Assembly (NCBI GenBank): GCA_023398955.1
Contig: JAEWRL010000190.1
Coordinates: 62,001 to 126,000 of the forward strand
From: Pseudomonadota bacterium
Lineage (GTDB): Bacteria; Myxococcota_A; Polyangia; Polyangiales; Polyangiaceae
Length of the DNA stretch: 64,000 nt
Reading direction: 5' to 3'
How positions within the stretch are numbered: the stretch's first letter is position 1; the number at the start of each line of letters is the position of its first letter. The position numbers and the translations under genes are program-made. The notes beneath the pieces were generated by a model. The model did no database searches. It worked only from the letters and a program-made list of their open reading frames with translations, and had not been told where the DNA came from. Below, one piece after another: positions 1 through 8,916 of this stretch.

Positions 1-1840
1 CCGGCGAGACGCATGCTGAATCATTGGGAAGGAGTGACCTGGGGTTGCCCCGCGAGGCAACGATGACTCCCGCCATCATGGGACTCGATAGGTCGAGATC
101 GAGGGGGAACTCTACGTGGTGTGGAGTCGTGTCGCGATAGAAGGAGACCGTGCCTCGGCGCCAAGCGCAGAGCGCGGCAACGCGGTCCCTCCCTTGGTCG
201 CGGATGGCGCGGAACACGCCAATCGCATCCACGTACCCCATCGCGATGAGGGTATCTCCAAGCCTTCCACCATGTCGAGAAATGAGGAGCAGCGCTGACT
301 CGAGCTGCCCCCGCTCGATAGCGCCGCGACGCACCAAATACTCACCTAGCAGCTCCGCCTTCTCAGTGGACGCAACATGCAACAACCGGCCTCGATGAAG
401 GTACAGCTCTTTCCGATGCACAGTTCCCGACGCGTCGGTAAGCTCCACGAACAAGGCACCCTTCTCACGATTGCTACGCATCCGCGCCAGCACGTGCAGC
501 ATGGGCGTCTCGCCGAGTAGGGCTTGGTAGTCGGGCACGCCAAGCTCGAACAGTCGGCCAGTAGTCGCGGCCGTGGACGGTAGCAGGTGCCGTGCAAGCG
601 ATTGGATGTTGCTGATCGGTTCGAAGTCCTGTCCCATCAGGGCAACCTGGTCGCTACCCTGGAGGTCGCCCGTGGCGATCATTTCGATGAGACGATGGAA
701 GGTCACCTTTCTCAGGAGCCGACCATCGGTGCGCCGAACGTCCGCGTCCACCGGTTCCTCGCCCGAGACAAAACCTGGAGGTGACTTGATGGCGGCCTCT
801 ACCCGAGCGAGGCGTGGCCCCCCGCTCGAAAGACGTACCGCGCGAAGCCTCTCGACCGAGTCGCGGATCTGCCCCTGGAGGCGCCGAATCAGATGGCTGG
901 AGTCACGAGCCCAACGCACCCATCGACTCAGGAGGCGCTGAAGCTCGGCTTCGTCTGGCGTTTCAAACGGAGACAGAGCCGCTGCGAACTCGGCCGCGTC
1001 GGCGTACCGAGCGGATGGCTCCCGCTCGAGCCCCTTCATGCAGATATCGAAGAGACCGGGCGCAAGACGCGGCTCCGCGCGCCGAAGCGGTTCGGGGTTC
1101 GCATCACGAATCGCCAGCAGCACGGCGAGCTGACCGCTGCCAGGGAAGACCCGCTCACCAATCAGCATCTCGCCGAGAATGGCGGCGAGCGCGAAGAGGT
1201 CAGCTCTGTGGTCAAACGAATCACCCGCAACCTGCTCCGGTGACAGATACCCGAACTTTCCTTTGAGACCCGCGTTGGACGTGGAGGAGGCCGGTGAGGG
1301 GGCTGCCACTCGGGCAATGCCGAAATCACCGAGCTTCACCTCCCCATCTACCGACAGGTAGATATTTGAAGGAGTCACATCCCGATGCACGATGCCGAGC
1401 GGGTTTCGCTGTGCACCCGTGGCGCGATGCACGGCATCGAGGGCGAGGGCCACACGCCTCGCAATGAAGCAGGCGAGCTCCGGGGGTATCGTGCGTTCCT
1501 CCGATTCGGCGCGCCAAAGCAGCCGATAAAGGTCGACGCCATCGACGTACTCCATCGCGAGGTATGGCTCGATCCCAACCATACCCGCACCAAATACACG
1601 CACGACATTACAGTGCCGCACCGCCTGGTGGAGCTTAGCTTCCCGCTGGAGGGCATCGAAATCGCCCGGTTCCGTAACCGACCTCAGCATCCGCTTGATA
1701 ACGAAGCGAGGCGCTGGCTGCTCACCGAGTTTGGGACGGGCCAAGAAGACTTCCGCGCTCCCGCCCACCGCGATGCGCCGCTCCAGGAGGAACGGGCCAA
1801 ACGGAACCGCTTGCGCAGCGCTGGGTCGTTCGCTTGGCAC
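1..1840 (-). CDS. Ser/Thr protein kinase with C-terminal DUF4388-like region (3' end outside window)
   Basis: Eukaryotic-type Ser/Thr kinase read leftward from a GTG at 1840; an in-frame TAA lies six codons upstream and no ATG fits. The frame stays open to the window edge, so at least 613 codons are present and the C-terminus is missing. Visible landmarks are a glycine-rich loop (AVGGSAEVFLA), the VIKR lysine, the catalytic HRDVTPSN and the DFG motif (KLGDFGIARV). After the kinase domain comes a linker and a region with LYLHRGRLLHVAST and LGEYLVRRGAIERGQLE, typical of the DUF4388/PatA-N-like module that follows kinases in Myxococcota. No transmembrane segment is seen in the part present, so it is probably cytoplasmic. 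It lies 120 bases downstream of the MglA-like gene in the same direction, so the two may be co-transcribed. Its substrates are unknown. Confidence 0.88.
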   Translation of the reverse strand, partial: MPSERPSAAQAVPFGPFLLERRIAVGGSAEVFLARPKLGEQPAPRFVIKRMLRSVTEPGDFDALQREAKLHQAVRHCNVVRVFGAGMVGIEPYLAMEYVDGVDLYRLLWRAESEERTIPPELACFIARRVALALDAVHRATGAQRNPLGIVHRDVTPSNIYLSVDGEVKLGDFGIARVAAPSPASSTSNAGLKGKFGYLSPEQVAGDSFDHRADLFALAAILGEMLIGERVFPGSGQLAVLLAIRDANPEPLRRAEPRLAPGLFDICMKGLEREPSARYADAAEFAAALSPFETPDEAELQRLLSRWVRWARDSSHLIRRLQGQIRDSVERLRAVRLSSGGPRLARVEAAIKSPPGFVSGEEPVDADVRRTDGRLLRKVTFHRLIEMIATGDLQGSDQVALMGQDFEPISNIQSLARHLLPSTAATTGRLFELGVPDYQALLGETPMLHVLARMRSNREKGALFVELTDASGTVHRKELYLHRGRLLHVASTEKAELLGEYLVRRGAIERGQLESALLLISRHGGRLGDTLIAMGYVDAIGVFRAIRDQGRDRVAALCAWRRGTVSFYRDTTPHHVEFPLDLDLSSPMMAGVIVASRGNPRSLLPNDSACVSP

Positions 1841-1960
1841 CCATGCATTATGGCGTTAATGCGTGGCCCACCACAAGCCGCACCGAACGCACCACCGACC
1901 AACCGTCGCTTCCCTGGCGCTCGCCGCTGTGGCGGCAACCGGCAAAGAAGCTGCCGCGGC

Positions 1961-2692
1961 TCAGTCGTCCTTGGCGAGCTTCAGTGAGACCTCTAGGGGT
2001 GCGCGTGGCGCACGCGGCAGCATTAGCTCCTGCGGAATCACGTCCGGGAACATTGATTCCCGCTGTCCCGGCAACACAGACGGCGTGCGCCCCTCCGGCA
2101 ACAGATGGGGATCGCTGACGAGCTTCAGACACTCACGCACCATCGTCCTCAGAGTCTCGGACACTCCGCCGCCGTACTTGGCGGAGGCCTCGAGCTGGGG
2201 CACGTCATCGGGGATGCCCAGCTCGTCGCGCAGCCGATCCTTGCTGAGGGCCGTGGGAAGGTCCTGCTTGTTGAACTGCATCACGAGGGGCACGCGGGTC
2301 GAGTCGAGACCCACAAGCGCCAGGTTCGCTCCCAGGTTCGCGAGGCTGACGCGATTCTCCTCCAACATCTCCGGTTGGCTGTCGACCACCATGACAACAC
2401 CATCCACGTTCCGTAGGATGAGCTGACGAGTCTCGTCGTAGGCAAACTGTCCCGGGACCGTGCAGAGGTGCAAACGCAACGAGTACCCTCGAAACGCACC
2501 GAGCTCGACGGGTAAGAAATCGAAGAACAGCGTGCGCTCGCTCTCGTTTGAAAGACTCAGCAGCTTGCCCCTGCGGCCCGGCCGGGTGTTGGCGTGGATG
2601 TATTCCAGATTTGTTGTCTTTCCGCCCAGCCCCGGACCGTAATAGACGATCTTGAAAAGGAGCTCTCGTTGGGCGTGAAATACGTTCGGCAT
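1961..2692 (-). CDS. MglA-like small GTPase with C-terminal extension
   Basis: A 243-residue Ras-like GTPase of the MglA family, which in myxobacteria sets cell polarity and drives gliding or pilus switching. The P-loop reads GPGLGGKTTN, the switch region has FFDFLPVELG and TVPGQ (the MglA form of the usual DxxG), and the base-recognition motif is FNKQDLP. I start it at MPNVFHAQ because the G domain begins immediately after it, as in MglA; an ATG 12 codons upstream adds only a basic tail. About 45 residues follow the G domain (from roughly residue 195), which canonical MglA of about 195 residues lacks. No MglB-type GAP gene is adjacent. The downstream neighbour is a kinase in the same direction. 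It is probably an MglA paralogue rather than the core motility MglA. Confidence 0.87.
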   Translation of the reverse strand: MPNVFHAQRELLFKIVYYGPGLGGKTTNLEYIHANTRPGRRGKLLSLSNESERTLFFDFLPVELGAFRGYSLRLHLCTVPGQFAYDETRQLILRNVDGVVMVVDSQPEMLEENRVSLANLGANLALVGLDSTRVPLVMQFNKQDLPTALSKDRLRDELGIPDDVPQLEASAKYGGGVSETLRTMVRECLKLVSDPHLLPEGRTPSVLPGQRESMFPDVIPQELMLPRAPRAPLEVSLKLAKDD

Positions 2693-2871
2693 GAACCTGG
2701 CTCGCCGCGCTGCGCACCGATGTGCCACCGTGAATCAAGTGGCAATGAAAGTACAGTTTTGGGAATCTTCGGGATGGCTTTCCCTACATCACCTTGCCTC
2801 AGCGGCGTACCAGTGTCCAGGAGCACCAGTCGGTGACCGATGTAAGAAACCAGGATTGTAGTGACACGCGA

Positions 2872-4338
2872 TTACGGGCTCGGCGCGAAGGGCAGGATCG
2901 TCTTCAGATCTTGGTCATTGAAGCGCAGCTGAAGACCAACGAAGTAGTCCCGGTGGCCGGGGCTCAGAATATCGTCAGCGCCACCCAAGAGCCACAAGCG
3001 TGAGATGAACTCGTAGCCCAACCAAATCCGCCAGCGTGGCAGCACGCGCTCGCCGAATCCGAAGAGGTCTTGGCGAAGCTCGAACCGGTCGTCGAAGAGG
3101 AGGACGTCGAGCCCTGTCCCGCCTGTGCTCTCCTTGACGCCGAATCGCCCAACGAGGGGTCCGAAGCGCTGCGCGAACTGCAGCGAGAAGCGAAAATCGT
3201 TCGTCGTCGTCTCGCGACGCGTGAAGTACACGGGGGGATCGTTGGGATTCGTCGTCTCTACGGTTTCCTGCTCGAGAATCGTCAAACCGCGAGGGTCATT
3301 GACTATTTCGATGGAGTAGTATTTGTCTTCGCGCGGCTGCAGCCGGAGCTCCACATAGCTCTTTACGGTGCTCGCCAGAAATTGGTAGTCCGTGCGAAGG
3401 GAGACGATCGTCTGCAGTCGGTTGAGGCCCCCGACGAACTCGCCCACGGTCTCCGCTACGCCCTCGACTTCGTTGATGAGGGCCTCGTCCGAGGTTAGCT
3501 TGCCGAGGGTTCCTTCGCCCCGCTCGAGACGACCCGCGACCTCATCGACACTGGCAAGCGCGCTCTCCAGGCTGACGCTCGCGCGGTTGACGCGATCGAT
3601 GATCTGACGAACCTCGCCTGGCCCGTCAGGACTACCCTCAGGCGCCCGAGCCACCATCGTGCGCACGTCCCGGGTCACTTCGCGCACGTTCTCGAGGATC
3701 TGCTGAACCTCCGGCTCTCCACGAGCCGTCATGTTCTCCACACTGCTGAGGATGTTCCGGATGCTCTCGCGGTTCTCGCGGACGGTAGCGTTCAGCGCCT
3801 CTGTAACTTGGGCAAGGTTCTCGAGAGTGTCCTTGAGGTTCGTCTTGCCTTCCTCGCTACCCACCGACTCCGCGAGCGCCGCAGTGACCTGCTTCACGTC
3901 CTTAGCGATGTCGGCAACGTCTTTGAGGATATCGTCCGTGGACGCGGCCTCGATGATATTAGGGATCCGGTCACCGTCCTTGAGTTTCCTCCGGCCCTCG
4001 GTCCCCGGATAGATGGTCACGAAATACTCGCCAAGGAGGCTGCTCATGGTCTTCTTTGCAGCAGCGTCGGCATAAAGATCGATGTCAGGGTCAACGATGA
4101 TATCGATGCGCGCTTTCCCATCTTGCAGCCGTATGCTCTTGATGGCTCCGACCGGAATACCAGCCACCCTGACCTGGGAGCGCTTTGCGATTCCCGTCGC
4201 ATCGTTCATCAAAGCCCAAACCGTGTACCCCCCGTCCGCCCCTGAACCCTTGTCGACGAATCGATAGATGAAGTACCCGGCGACGATGGTGACGACGGCA
4301 AACACGCCGACTTTGGCTGCTGTGGAGACGCGACCCAT
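2872..4338 (-). CDS. MCE/MlaD-family protein with predicted C-terminal beta domain
   Basis: A 488-residue inner-membrane-anchored protein of the MCE (MlaD/PqiB) family, whose members form lipid-conducting rings or tubes between the membranes. Residues 8-25 form one transmembrane helix (VGVFAVVTIVAGYFIYRF). The MCE domain follows at about 38-118 (GGYTVWALMNDATGIAKRSQ ... EYFVTIYPG). Then comes a long, charged, coiled-coil-like stretch, and the last 150 residues are rich in alternating aromatic strands, ending near an LQLRFNDQDLKTILPFAP tail. The start MGRVSTAAKVG is chosen because it puts the membrane segment at the N-terminus. No ATPase or permease partner (MlaE/MlaF type) is adjacent. It is divergent from the CAP-domain gene, with about 90 bases between them. 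Confidence 0.88.
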   Translation of the reverse strand: MGRVSTAAKVGVFAVVTIVAGYFIYRFVDKGSGADGGYTVWALMNDATGIAKRSQVRVAGIPVGAIKSIRLQDGKARIDIIVDPDIDLYADAAAKKTMSSLLGEYFVTIYPGTEGRRKLKDGDRIPNIIEAASTDDILKDVADIAKDVKQVTAALAESVGSEEGKTNLKDTLENLAQVTEALNATVRENRESIRNILSSVENMTARGEPEVQQILENVREVTRDVRTMVARAPEGSPDGPGEVRQIIDRVNRASVSLESALASVDEVAGRLERGEGTLGKLTSDEALINEVEGVAETVGEFVGGLNRLQTIVSLRTDYQFLASTVKSYVELRLQPREDKYYSIEIVNDPRGLTILEQETVETTNPNDPPVYFTRRETTTNDFRFSLQFAQRFGPLVGRFGVKESTGGTGLDVLLFDDRFELRQDLFGFGERVLPRWRIWLGYEFISRLWLLGGADDILSPGHRDYFVGLQLRFNDQDLKTILPFAPSP

Positions 4339-4426
4339 GAAATGCCAGGCAGAGGGTATCAGCGGTCGCGAAAAGAATCGAACTTCGCGCGCGCGACCGA
4401 CTTCATCCCACAAAACCTGCGGTCGT

Positions 4427-5695
4427 GTGGGCCCGTCGGCACGGGTCTGTTTGTTGGTGTTAGTAGCCCTCCCGGCGCTACATGGCGGCTGCCAGGCCAA
4501 CCGCTCGCCCCGCTCCCCCTACTCCCCCCCCGTTGAGACCGCGCCGCAGCAGACCGAGCAGCCGAGCCGCGAAGGGATGGAGCTTCACTGGCATCCTGCC
4601 ACGACGCCGCCCCGACCCACCCGCGGGACGCCACGGCTCCGCGCGCTCCTGACGCTCTGCGGTGAAGGAGACGTCGCGCTGCAGAGTGTGGCGGAGTCTC
4701 TCGCCGGACATTTGGCCCGGGGAGAGAAGCTATCCGAGACGGGGGAGCTCGTGATGGCGCTTCGCTCGGAAGGTTCTCCTTACGTGTGGCCACGGGCGTG
4801 GTCGCTGGAAGGGCCGCGGCTCACTCCGGGAGTCCTCCGCGACAAGATGCGACCGTGGCTCGAGGCTTTCGGCAACGAGGGGCGTCGGCGCTGCGGGCTG
4901 GCGTGGGCGCGTGCTCACCCCGGTGAGCGGGAGGTCTTCGTTGCCGTAGCGGTCGAGGCAGTCGCCGAACTCCTCGCACCGGTGCCGACAATGGCGCGCA
5001 GCGGCCAATGGGTGACTGTGGACGCGAGCAGCCTGATCGATGCGGCGGGCGCAAAGCTGCTGATCTTGCCACCGAGAGGGATTCCCTACGCGGTCCCTGC
5101 CAGCTTCGACGCAGGGCGGATCCGCGGCGTTTTCAGGGTCGATCGCCCCGGCCCATGGAAGGCGCAGGTGCTCGCGAGTACCGATTCCGGACCTAGACCT
5201 GCCCTGGAGCTGATGATCTGGGTCGACCGCTCCCCGCCAAGGTACGGCGTGGAAGAACCGGCTCCGGGCGAGAACCTGCTCCGGCGCTCCGACGAGCCGG
5301 AAACCCAGCTGCTCGCGCTGGTGATGGCGGCTCGGGCCACCGAGGGGCTGCCACCTCTGCGGCGGGACCCACGTCTCGACAAGCTCGCACGCGAGCACTC
5401 GCGAGCGATGCGGGAGTCCGGCAAGCTCGGCCACGACGTAGGCGCGGGAGACCCGCTAGCGCGACTGCGCGAAACGCCCATTGGTGCTCGTCGCGGTGGA
5501 GAGAACGTCGCACATGCGGCAAATGTCGTGCTGGCGCAGCGTGCTCTCTGGGCGAGCCCCTCTCATCGGGGCAATCTCCTGGACACGGGGTATGACGCGA
5601 TCGGCCTGGGGCTGGCGCGGGATTCGGATGGCTCAATCTGGGTAACTCAGACGTTCGCGGAGCTGGGTGTAGCAAGGGCATTTTCGGCCGACTGA
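4427..5695 (+). CDS. CAP/SCP-domain lipoprotein
   Basis: A predicted secreted lipoprotein of about 422 residues with a C-terminal CAP (SCP/PR-1/YkwD-like) domain, residues about 300-420. CAP landmarks are the pair of conserved histidines in REHSRAM and GKLGHDVG, the GENVAHAA box, WASPSHRGNLL and the final IWVTQTFAEL strand. The bacterial family has no single established biochemical role. I start at GTG 4427, just before a hydrophobic stretch (VCLLVLVALPALHGGC) that resembles a lipoprotein signal with an imperfect lipobox. The frame is open upstream to 4268, but that extension would overlap the divergent MCE gene. The middle of the protein is unrecognised. Confidence is high for the CAP domain and moderate for the start. 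Confidence 0.82.
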   Translation: MGPSARVCLLVLVALPALHGGCQANRSPRSPYSPPVETAPQQTEQPSREGMELHWHPATTPPRPTRGTPRLRALLTLCGEGDVALQSVAESLAGHLARGEKLSETGELVMALRSEGSPYVWPRAWSLEGPRLTPGVLRDKMRPWLEAFGNEGRRRCGLAWARAHPGEREVFVAVAVEAVAELLAPVPTMARSGQWVTVDASSLIDAAGAKLLILPPRGIPYAVPASFDAGRIRGVFRVDRPGPWKAQVLASTDSGPRPALELMIWVDRSPPRYGVEEPAPGENLLRRSDEPETQLLALVMAARATEGLPPLRRDPRLDKLAREHSRAMRESGKLGHDVGAGDPLARLRETPIGARRGGENVAHAANVVLAQRALWASPSHRGNLLDTGYDAIGLGLARDSDGSIWVTQTFAELGVARAFSAD

Positions 5696-5827
5696 CCCAT
5701 GGCCTAAATTTCCAGTCTTAACGGCAAGGCCGCAAACCCAATCGCCGGACTTTTCAACGGCTGATGCCTCGGGGTACTTTCCACCCGAGCCGGAGTTGAT
5801 TGATCCCGCTCGTCTCTCGGAGGCTTC

Positions 5828-7516
5828 ATGTCGATACAGCGCAGAATCACTGGCGTCCTGTTGTCCGCGGCGGCGCTATTCGTGGCAGCGAACGCCAGCG
5901 CGCAGGCCAAGACCTTCTACCTCGACCGGATTCAGATCTCCGGCGCGCCCGATGACGGCTTCGCCGTCTGGCGTCCTACCAAGTTTGCGGAGCAGCGTTT
6001 CTACACCAACGCTGCCCTCGGCTACACATTGAACCCGCTGCGTGCAGACACAGTCGTCCCCGAGGGTACGCCAGGAGAACCGGACGCGATCGTCCAGGGG
6101 CAGTTCATCACCTATCTATCGCTGGGCACCGAACTGTTCGGGATAGGCAGCCTCAATGTCTCGCTGCCGATCGCCCTTTACCAATACGGCTCGGATGAAA
6201 CGACCGAGCTGACTGGAGGCACCGTCGATCTCGGCGACACGGCGACGTCGATGCAAGACGTGCGGCTCGATGCACGTCTGAAGGTGTGGGAAACGGATGC
6301 CCGCAAGTTCCGGTTAGGAATCGGAGCGGCGGCGTGGCTCCCCACCGGCGGTGATTCGAGCTACACGGGAGACCGGCAACCGACGGCTCATGGATTCCTG
6401 GCCGCCGAATACGATTTTGGGGACTTCTTCATCGCGGGTCAGGCTGGACCACACCTGCGACCTCAACGCAGCCTTGGTGGCTCCCAGAACCAGCTCTTCC
6501 TCGCTTCGGAAGCGCGCTGGGCACTTGGCGCCTACGTCCCGTTGCGGGACGAACGCCTACGCTTGGGCCTCGAGCTGTGGGGCACGACGGGCATAGAGAA
6601 CACCGAGGATGCCGACACTGTCTTTGCGGAGAAGAACACAGACCTGGAGTGGCTGTTCCAGGCGCGCTTCCTGCTCCGCAAGCAACGCGACGTCTACGTG
6701 AACGCGGGCGCCGGCACTCGCCTGACGAGCGGCTATGGCGCGCCCGACGTGCGCATCCTGGCCTCAATCGGATATTGGTTCCAAATCAGCGATGAGGAGC
6801 CCGACTCTCCAGCCCGGCGCCTCGAGATCATCCCCTCGGGCAACGACTACGCCAAGGATACGGATGGCGATGGATTCCCCGATGACGTGGACAAGTGTCC
6901 AACGATTAAAGAGGACGGCAAGGAGCCAGAACCATCGGATGGCTGCCCCGCTGGCGCCGATCGGGATGGTGACGGAATCCCGGATGCCGAGGATGCTTGT
7001 CCGGACGATCCGGAAGACAAGGACGGAATCCAGGACGACGACGGCTGCCCAGAGAAGGACGCAGACAACGACCAAATCCCGGATACGGAGGACAAGTGTC
7101 CCACCGAGCCGGGTCCACGCAGCCAAATCGCGGAGAAGAACGGCTGCCCCTCGCTCACTCGTTTCGAAGAAGGCAGCGAGATCCAGCTGCTGGAACCCAT
7201 TCAGTTCGACACTGGCAGAGCCACCATCAAACCAGTGAGCTTCCCAATCCTCGACGAGGTCGTGGCCCTGCTCAAGGCACGCACGGACATCAAGATCGGC
7301 GTCTATGGCCACACCGACAGCGTCGGTTCGGACGCGGCGAATCTGACGCTCAGTAAGAACCGCGCTGCCTCCGTCATGAAGTACCTCGTGGATCACGGGA
7401 TTAGCCGGAACCGACTCGAGTCCGAGGGCTATGGCGAGTCCCAGCCCATCGAGAGCAACGACACGGCGGACGGCCGAGCGAAGAACCGCCGCGTTGAGTT
7501 CAAAGTCATCGAATAG
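5828..7516 (+). CDS. OmpA-family outer-membrane protein with thrombospondin type-3 repeats
   Basis: A 562-residue outer-membrane protein. A signal peptide (ending ANASAQA) leads into a beta-barrel-like N-terminal half of about 300 residues. Next come several calcium-binding thrombospondin type-3-like repeats, visible as DTDGDGFPDDVDKCP, DRDGDGIPDAEDACP and DNDQIPDTEDKCP (about residues 339-430). The last 110 residues are an OmpA domain, which binds peptidoglycan, with VYGHTDSVGSDAANLTLSKN and the NRRVEF end. A good ribosome binding site (GGAGG at 5818) sits before the ATG. This architecture is common in Myxococcota and anchors the outer membrane to the cell wall. It is transcribed alone and followed by a GC-rich hairpin. 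Confidence 0.93.
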   Translation: MSIQRRITGVLLSAAALFVAANASAQAKTFYLDRIQISGAPDDGFAVWRPTKFAEQRFYTNAALGYTLNPLRADTVVPEGTPGEPDAIVQGQFITYLSLGTELFGIGSLNVSLPIALYQYGSDETTELTGGTVDLGDTATSMQDVRLDARLKVWETDARKFRLGIGAAAWLPTGGDSSYTGDRQPTAHGFLAAEYDFGDFFIAGQAGPHLRPQRSLGGSQNQLFLASEARWALGAYVPLRDERLRLGLELWGTTGIENTEDADTVFAEKNTDLEWLFQARFLLRKQRDVYVNAGAGTRLTSGYGAPDVRILASIGYWFQISDEEPDSPARRLEIIPSGNDYAKDTDGDGFPDDVDKCPTIKEDGKEPEPSDGCPAGADRDGDGIPDAEDACPDDPEDKDGIQDDDGCPEKDADNDQIPDTEDKCPTEPGPRSQIAEKNGCPSLTRFEEGSEIQLLEPIQFDTGRATIKPVSFPILDEVVALLKARTDIKIGVYGHTDSVGSDAANLTLSKNRAASVMKYLVDHGISRNRLESEGYGESQPIESNDTADGRAKNRRVEFKVIE

Positions 7517-7536
7517 CTCAACCTGACCCTGTGTAG

Positions 7537-7577
7537 CGCTCGAAGCCTTGGCCCCGCGAACAGGGCGGCTTCGAGCG
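7537..7577 (+). terminator. Hairpin after the OmpA-family gene
   Basis: A perfect 11-base inverted repeat (CGCTCGAAGCC at 7537-7547, GGCTTCGAGCG at 7567-7577) begins 20 bases after the stop codon. There is no T-run after it, so it is either an unconventional terminator or an mRNA 3'-end stabiliser. Confidence 0.5.
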
Positions 7578-7654
7578 ACTCGGGGACGACCAGATGTGTT
7601 GTCCGGAAACCCCGCCTCCCTGCCCACCGGCATAGCCCCTTGCCGAAATGCGCA

Positions 7655-8002
7655 GCCACTCGAGCGATGGCTGAGGCCATGCTCTGGGTGGTGCGGACGG
7701 GCGCCCTTGGCGAGAGCTGCCGTCGGCTTACGGCCCCTTGGCGGTCAGGGCATACGCGGTTCTCTCGCTGGGTGCATCAGGACGCACTGGCGCCATAAAA
7801 AGGGGGGACGCCAAGCCATTGGGCGCTCGCTCGGAGGTCCCTCCACCAAGGTCCATGCCACACAAGCGCTGGTGCAGCAGCAAGCAGCAGCAGGACTGCG
7901 AAGTTGTCATCCCCTCCAATCCGACCCGAAAGACGCAGCGCGCAATCGACCGGTATCTCCATCGAGAGCGGCATCTCGTGGAAGACCTATTCCAGCAATT
8001 GA
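7655..8002 (+). pseudogene. Degenerate IS5-family transposase remnant
   Basis: Fragments of an IS5-family (IS427-like) transposase appear in order but in different frames: RAMAEAMLWVVRTGA (from 7661), WRELPSAYGP (7708), RFSRWVHQD (7757), AIGRSLGGPSTKVHA (7815-7859) and VVIPSNPTRKTQRAIDRYL followed by RERHLVEDLFQQL (7903-8002). Intact relatives carry the same blocks (EAMLWVLRTGAPWRDLP, IGRSRGGLTTKIHA, AVIPSKRNRK, HLVENFF). At least four frame changes, an in-frame TAA and the loss of the middle of the protein, including much of the catalytic core, show that it is dead. No terminal inverted repeats could be assigned. Its right end runs directly into the four-helix-bundle remnant. Confidence 0.78.
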
Positions 8003-8331
8003 GTTCGTGGCGCTCGCTGACCAGATGGCGAGTGCCCTCCCCAGAGGTCGCGCGTACCTGGCAGACCAACTCCGGCGAGCCGCCAGCTCCATCCCTCTGA
8101 ACATCGCAGAGAGAGCTGGCGAATCCGCTGCTGCCAACAAGGCGCGCTTCTAGCGATTCGCGCGTCGCTCAGCGACCGTATCCGCCGCCATCATCGACGC
8201 ACTCGCAGTACTGGAACTCGCCGATGAGCCGCTCCGAACTCGCGCCCCAGGTCTTCTGCTGCGCATGTCGCCGTGCTCACCGCCTTGGTCTTGAAGATTT
8301 CTGGCTCGGGCTCGAATCCCTCCTTTGAAGA
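7995..8331 (+). pseudogene. Broken four-helix-bundle (23S rRNA intervening-sequence-type) protein gene
   Basis: From 7995 the frame reads AIEFVALADQMASALPRGRA, then DQLRRAASSIPLNIAE, ending KARF at a TAG (8151-8153). Past the stop the same frame continues in family style: RSATVSAAIIDALAVLELAD. A frameshift near 8260-8273 then moves to a frame reading VLTALVLKISGSGSNPSFEE. This matches the S23/four-helix-bundle family of about 120 residues. The N-terminus is missing and is replaced by the transposase remnant, so loss was probably caused by the insertion. The biochemical role of these proteins is not established. The last 25 bases are repeated exactly at 39573-39597. Confidence 0.72.
8307..8331 (+). 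repeat. 25-base exact repeat, copy 1
   Basis: This stretch is identical to 39573-39597. It begins CGGGCTCGAATCCC and ends TTTGAAGA. In this copy it encodes the GSNPSFE tail of the broken four-helix-bundle frame. It resembles a tRNA T-arm, but no tRNA surrounds it. Confidence 0.7.
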
Positions 8332-8654
8332 GACTCCGCAGTCGTCAGCGGGACCGGGGTTTCTGGTCATACAGCGCCCTCCACACCCTTCGTTGTTGGG
8401 AGCAGTTGACAAACAAAGGGGCGGTTCCCCCCGGCGCACTCCAATCCCCGGCCGTCTCGGGTCGCACGAGAGAATGCCCCCCACGCAGTCCAACTCCCGC
8501 TAAGTAACTCCCGGAATACCTTCCAACACGGGTGCATGAAGTCGTGGCGTCGGTCCGTGCATCGCGAGAGCGGCTTGGTGCACCAGCTCGACGGCGAGCT
8601 GCCACTTCGCCGCTCCCCAGCGGTTGCCTTCGGATCCGACGCGGCGGCCTACTC
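8332..8654. other. Gene-free stretch beside the pseudogenes
   Basis: I see no convincing gene here. Open frames on both strands are short, proline- and arginine-rich and match nothing I recognise. It lies between the decayed four-helix-bundle gene and the end of rpmG and is probably decayed DNA. Confidence 0.5.
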
Positions 8655-8822
8655 TTACTTGCTGTGAGGCGGCATCTTCGCCTCTTTGAACTCGACGTGC
8701 TGACGCACGACCGGGTCGTACTTCTTGATCGACATCTTTGCCGTCTGGGTACGCTTGTTCTTCGTCGTGTAATAGATGAAACCGGTGCCGGCCGTGGAAA
8801 CCAAGCGAATGTTGTCGCGCAT
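8655..8822 (-). CDS. rpmG: 50S ribosomal protein L33
   Basis: A 55-residue protein starting MRDNIRLVSTAGTGFIYYTT and ending with MPPHSK. It matches bacterial L33, a small zinc-ribbon or zinc-less protein of the large subunit near the E site. The cysteine pairs of zinc-binding L33 are absent, so this is the C-minus form. The length (55) is typical. It points away from rpmH, leaving 193 bases between the two start codons for two promoters. L33 usually sits with tRNA-Trp, secE or nusG; here it is next to rpmH instead. Confidence 0.96.
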   Translation of the reverse strand: MRDNIRLVSTAGTGFIYYTTKNKRTQTAKMSIKKYDPVVRQHVEFKEAKMPPHSK

Positions 8823-8887
8823 AGCTGGTCGCGGCTACCACGGCGGCACCTTGCCGGCAACTCAAAGCGCGACCACGCAGACACCGA

Positions 8888-8916
8888 TTGACACCTACAG
8901 AACGGCTGCCCAGCAT
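8888..8916 (+). promoter_or_regulatory. Possible sigma-70 promoter for the rpmH block
   Basis: A perfect TTGACA (8888-8893) is followed after 17 bases by CAGCAT, a weak -10. It lies 100 bases upstream of rpmH in the divergent rpmG/rpmH spacer. This is position-based support only; the -10 match is poor. Confidence 0.3.

Noticed and set aside
8307..8331. A tRNA-like T-arm (GGGCTCGAATCCC)
   Set aside because: No acceptor stem, anticodon arm or second half surrounds it; only the 25-base repeat explains it.
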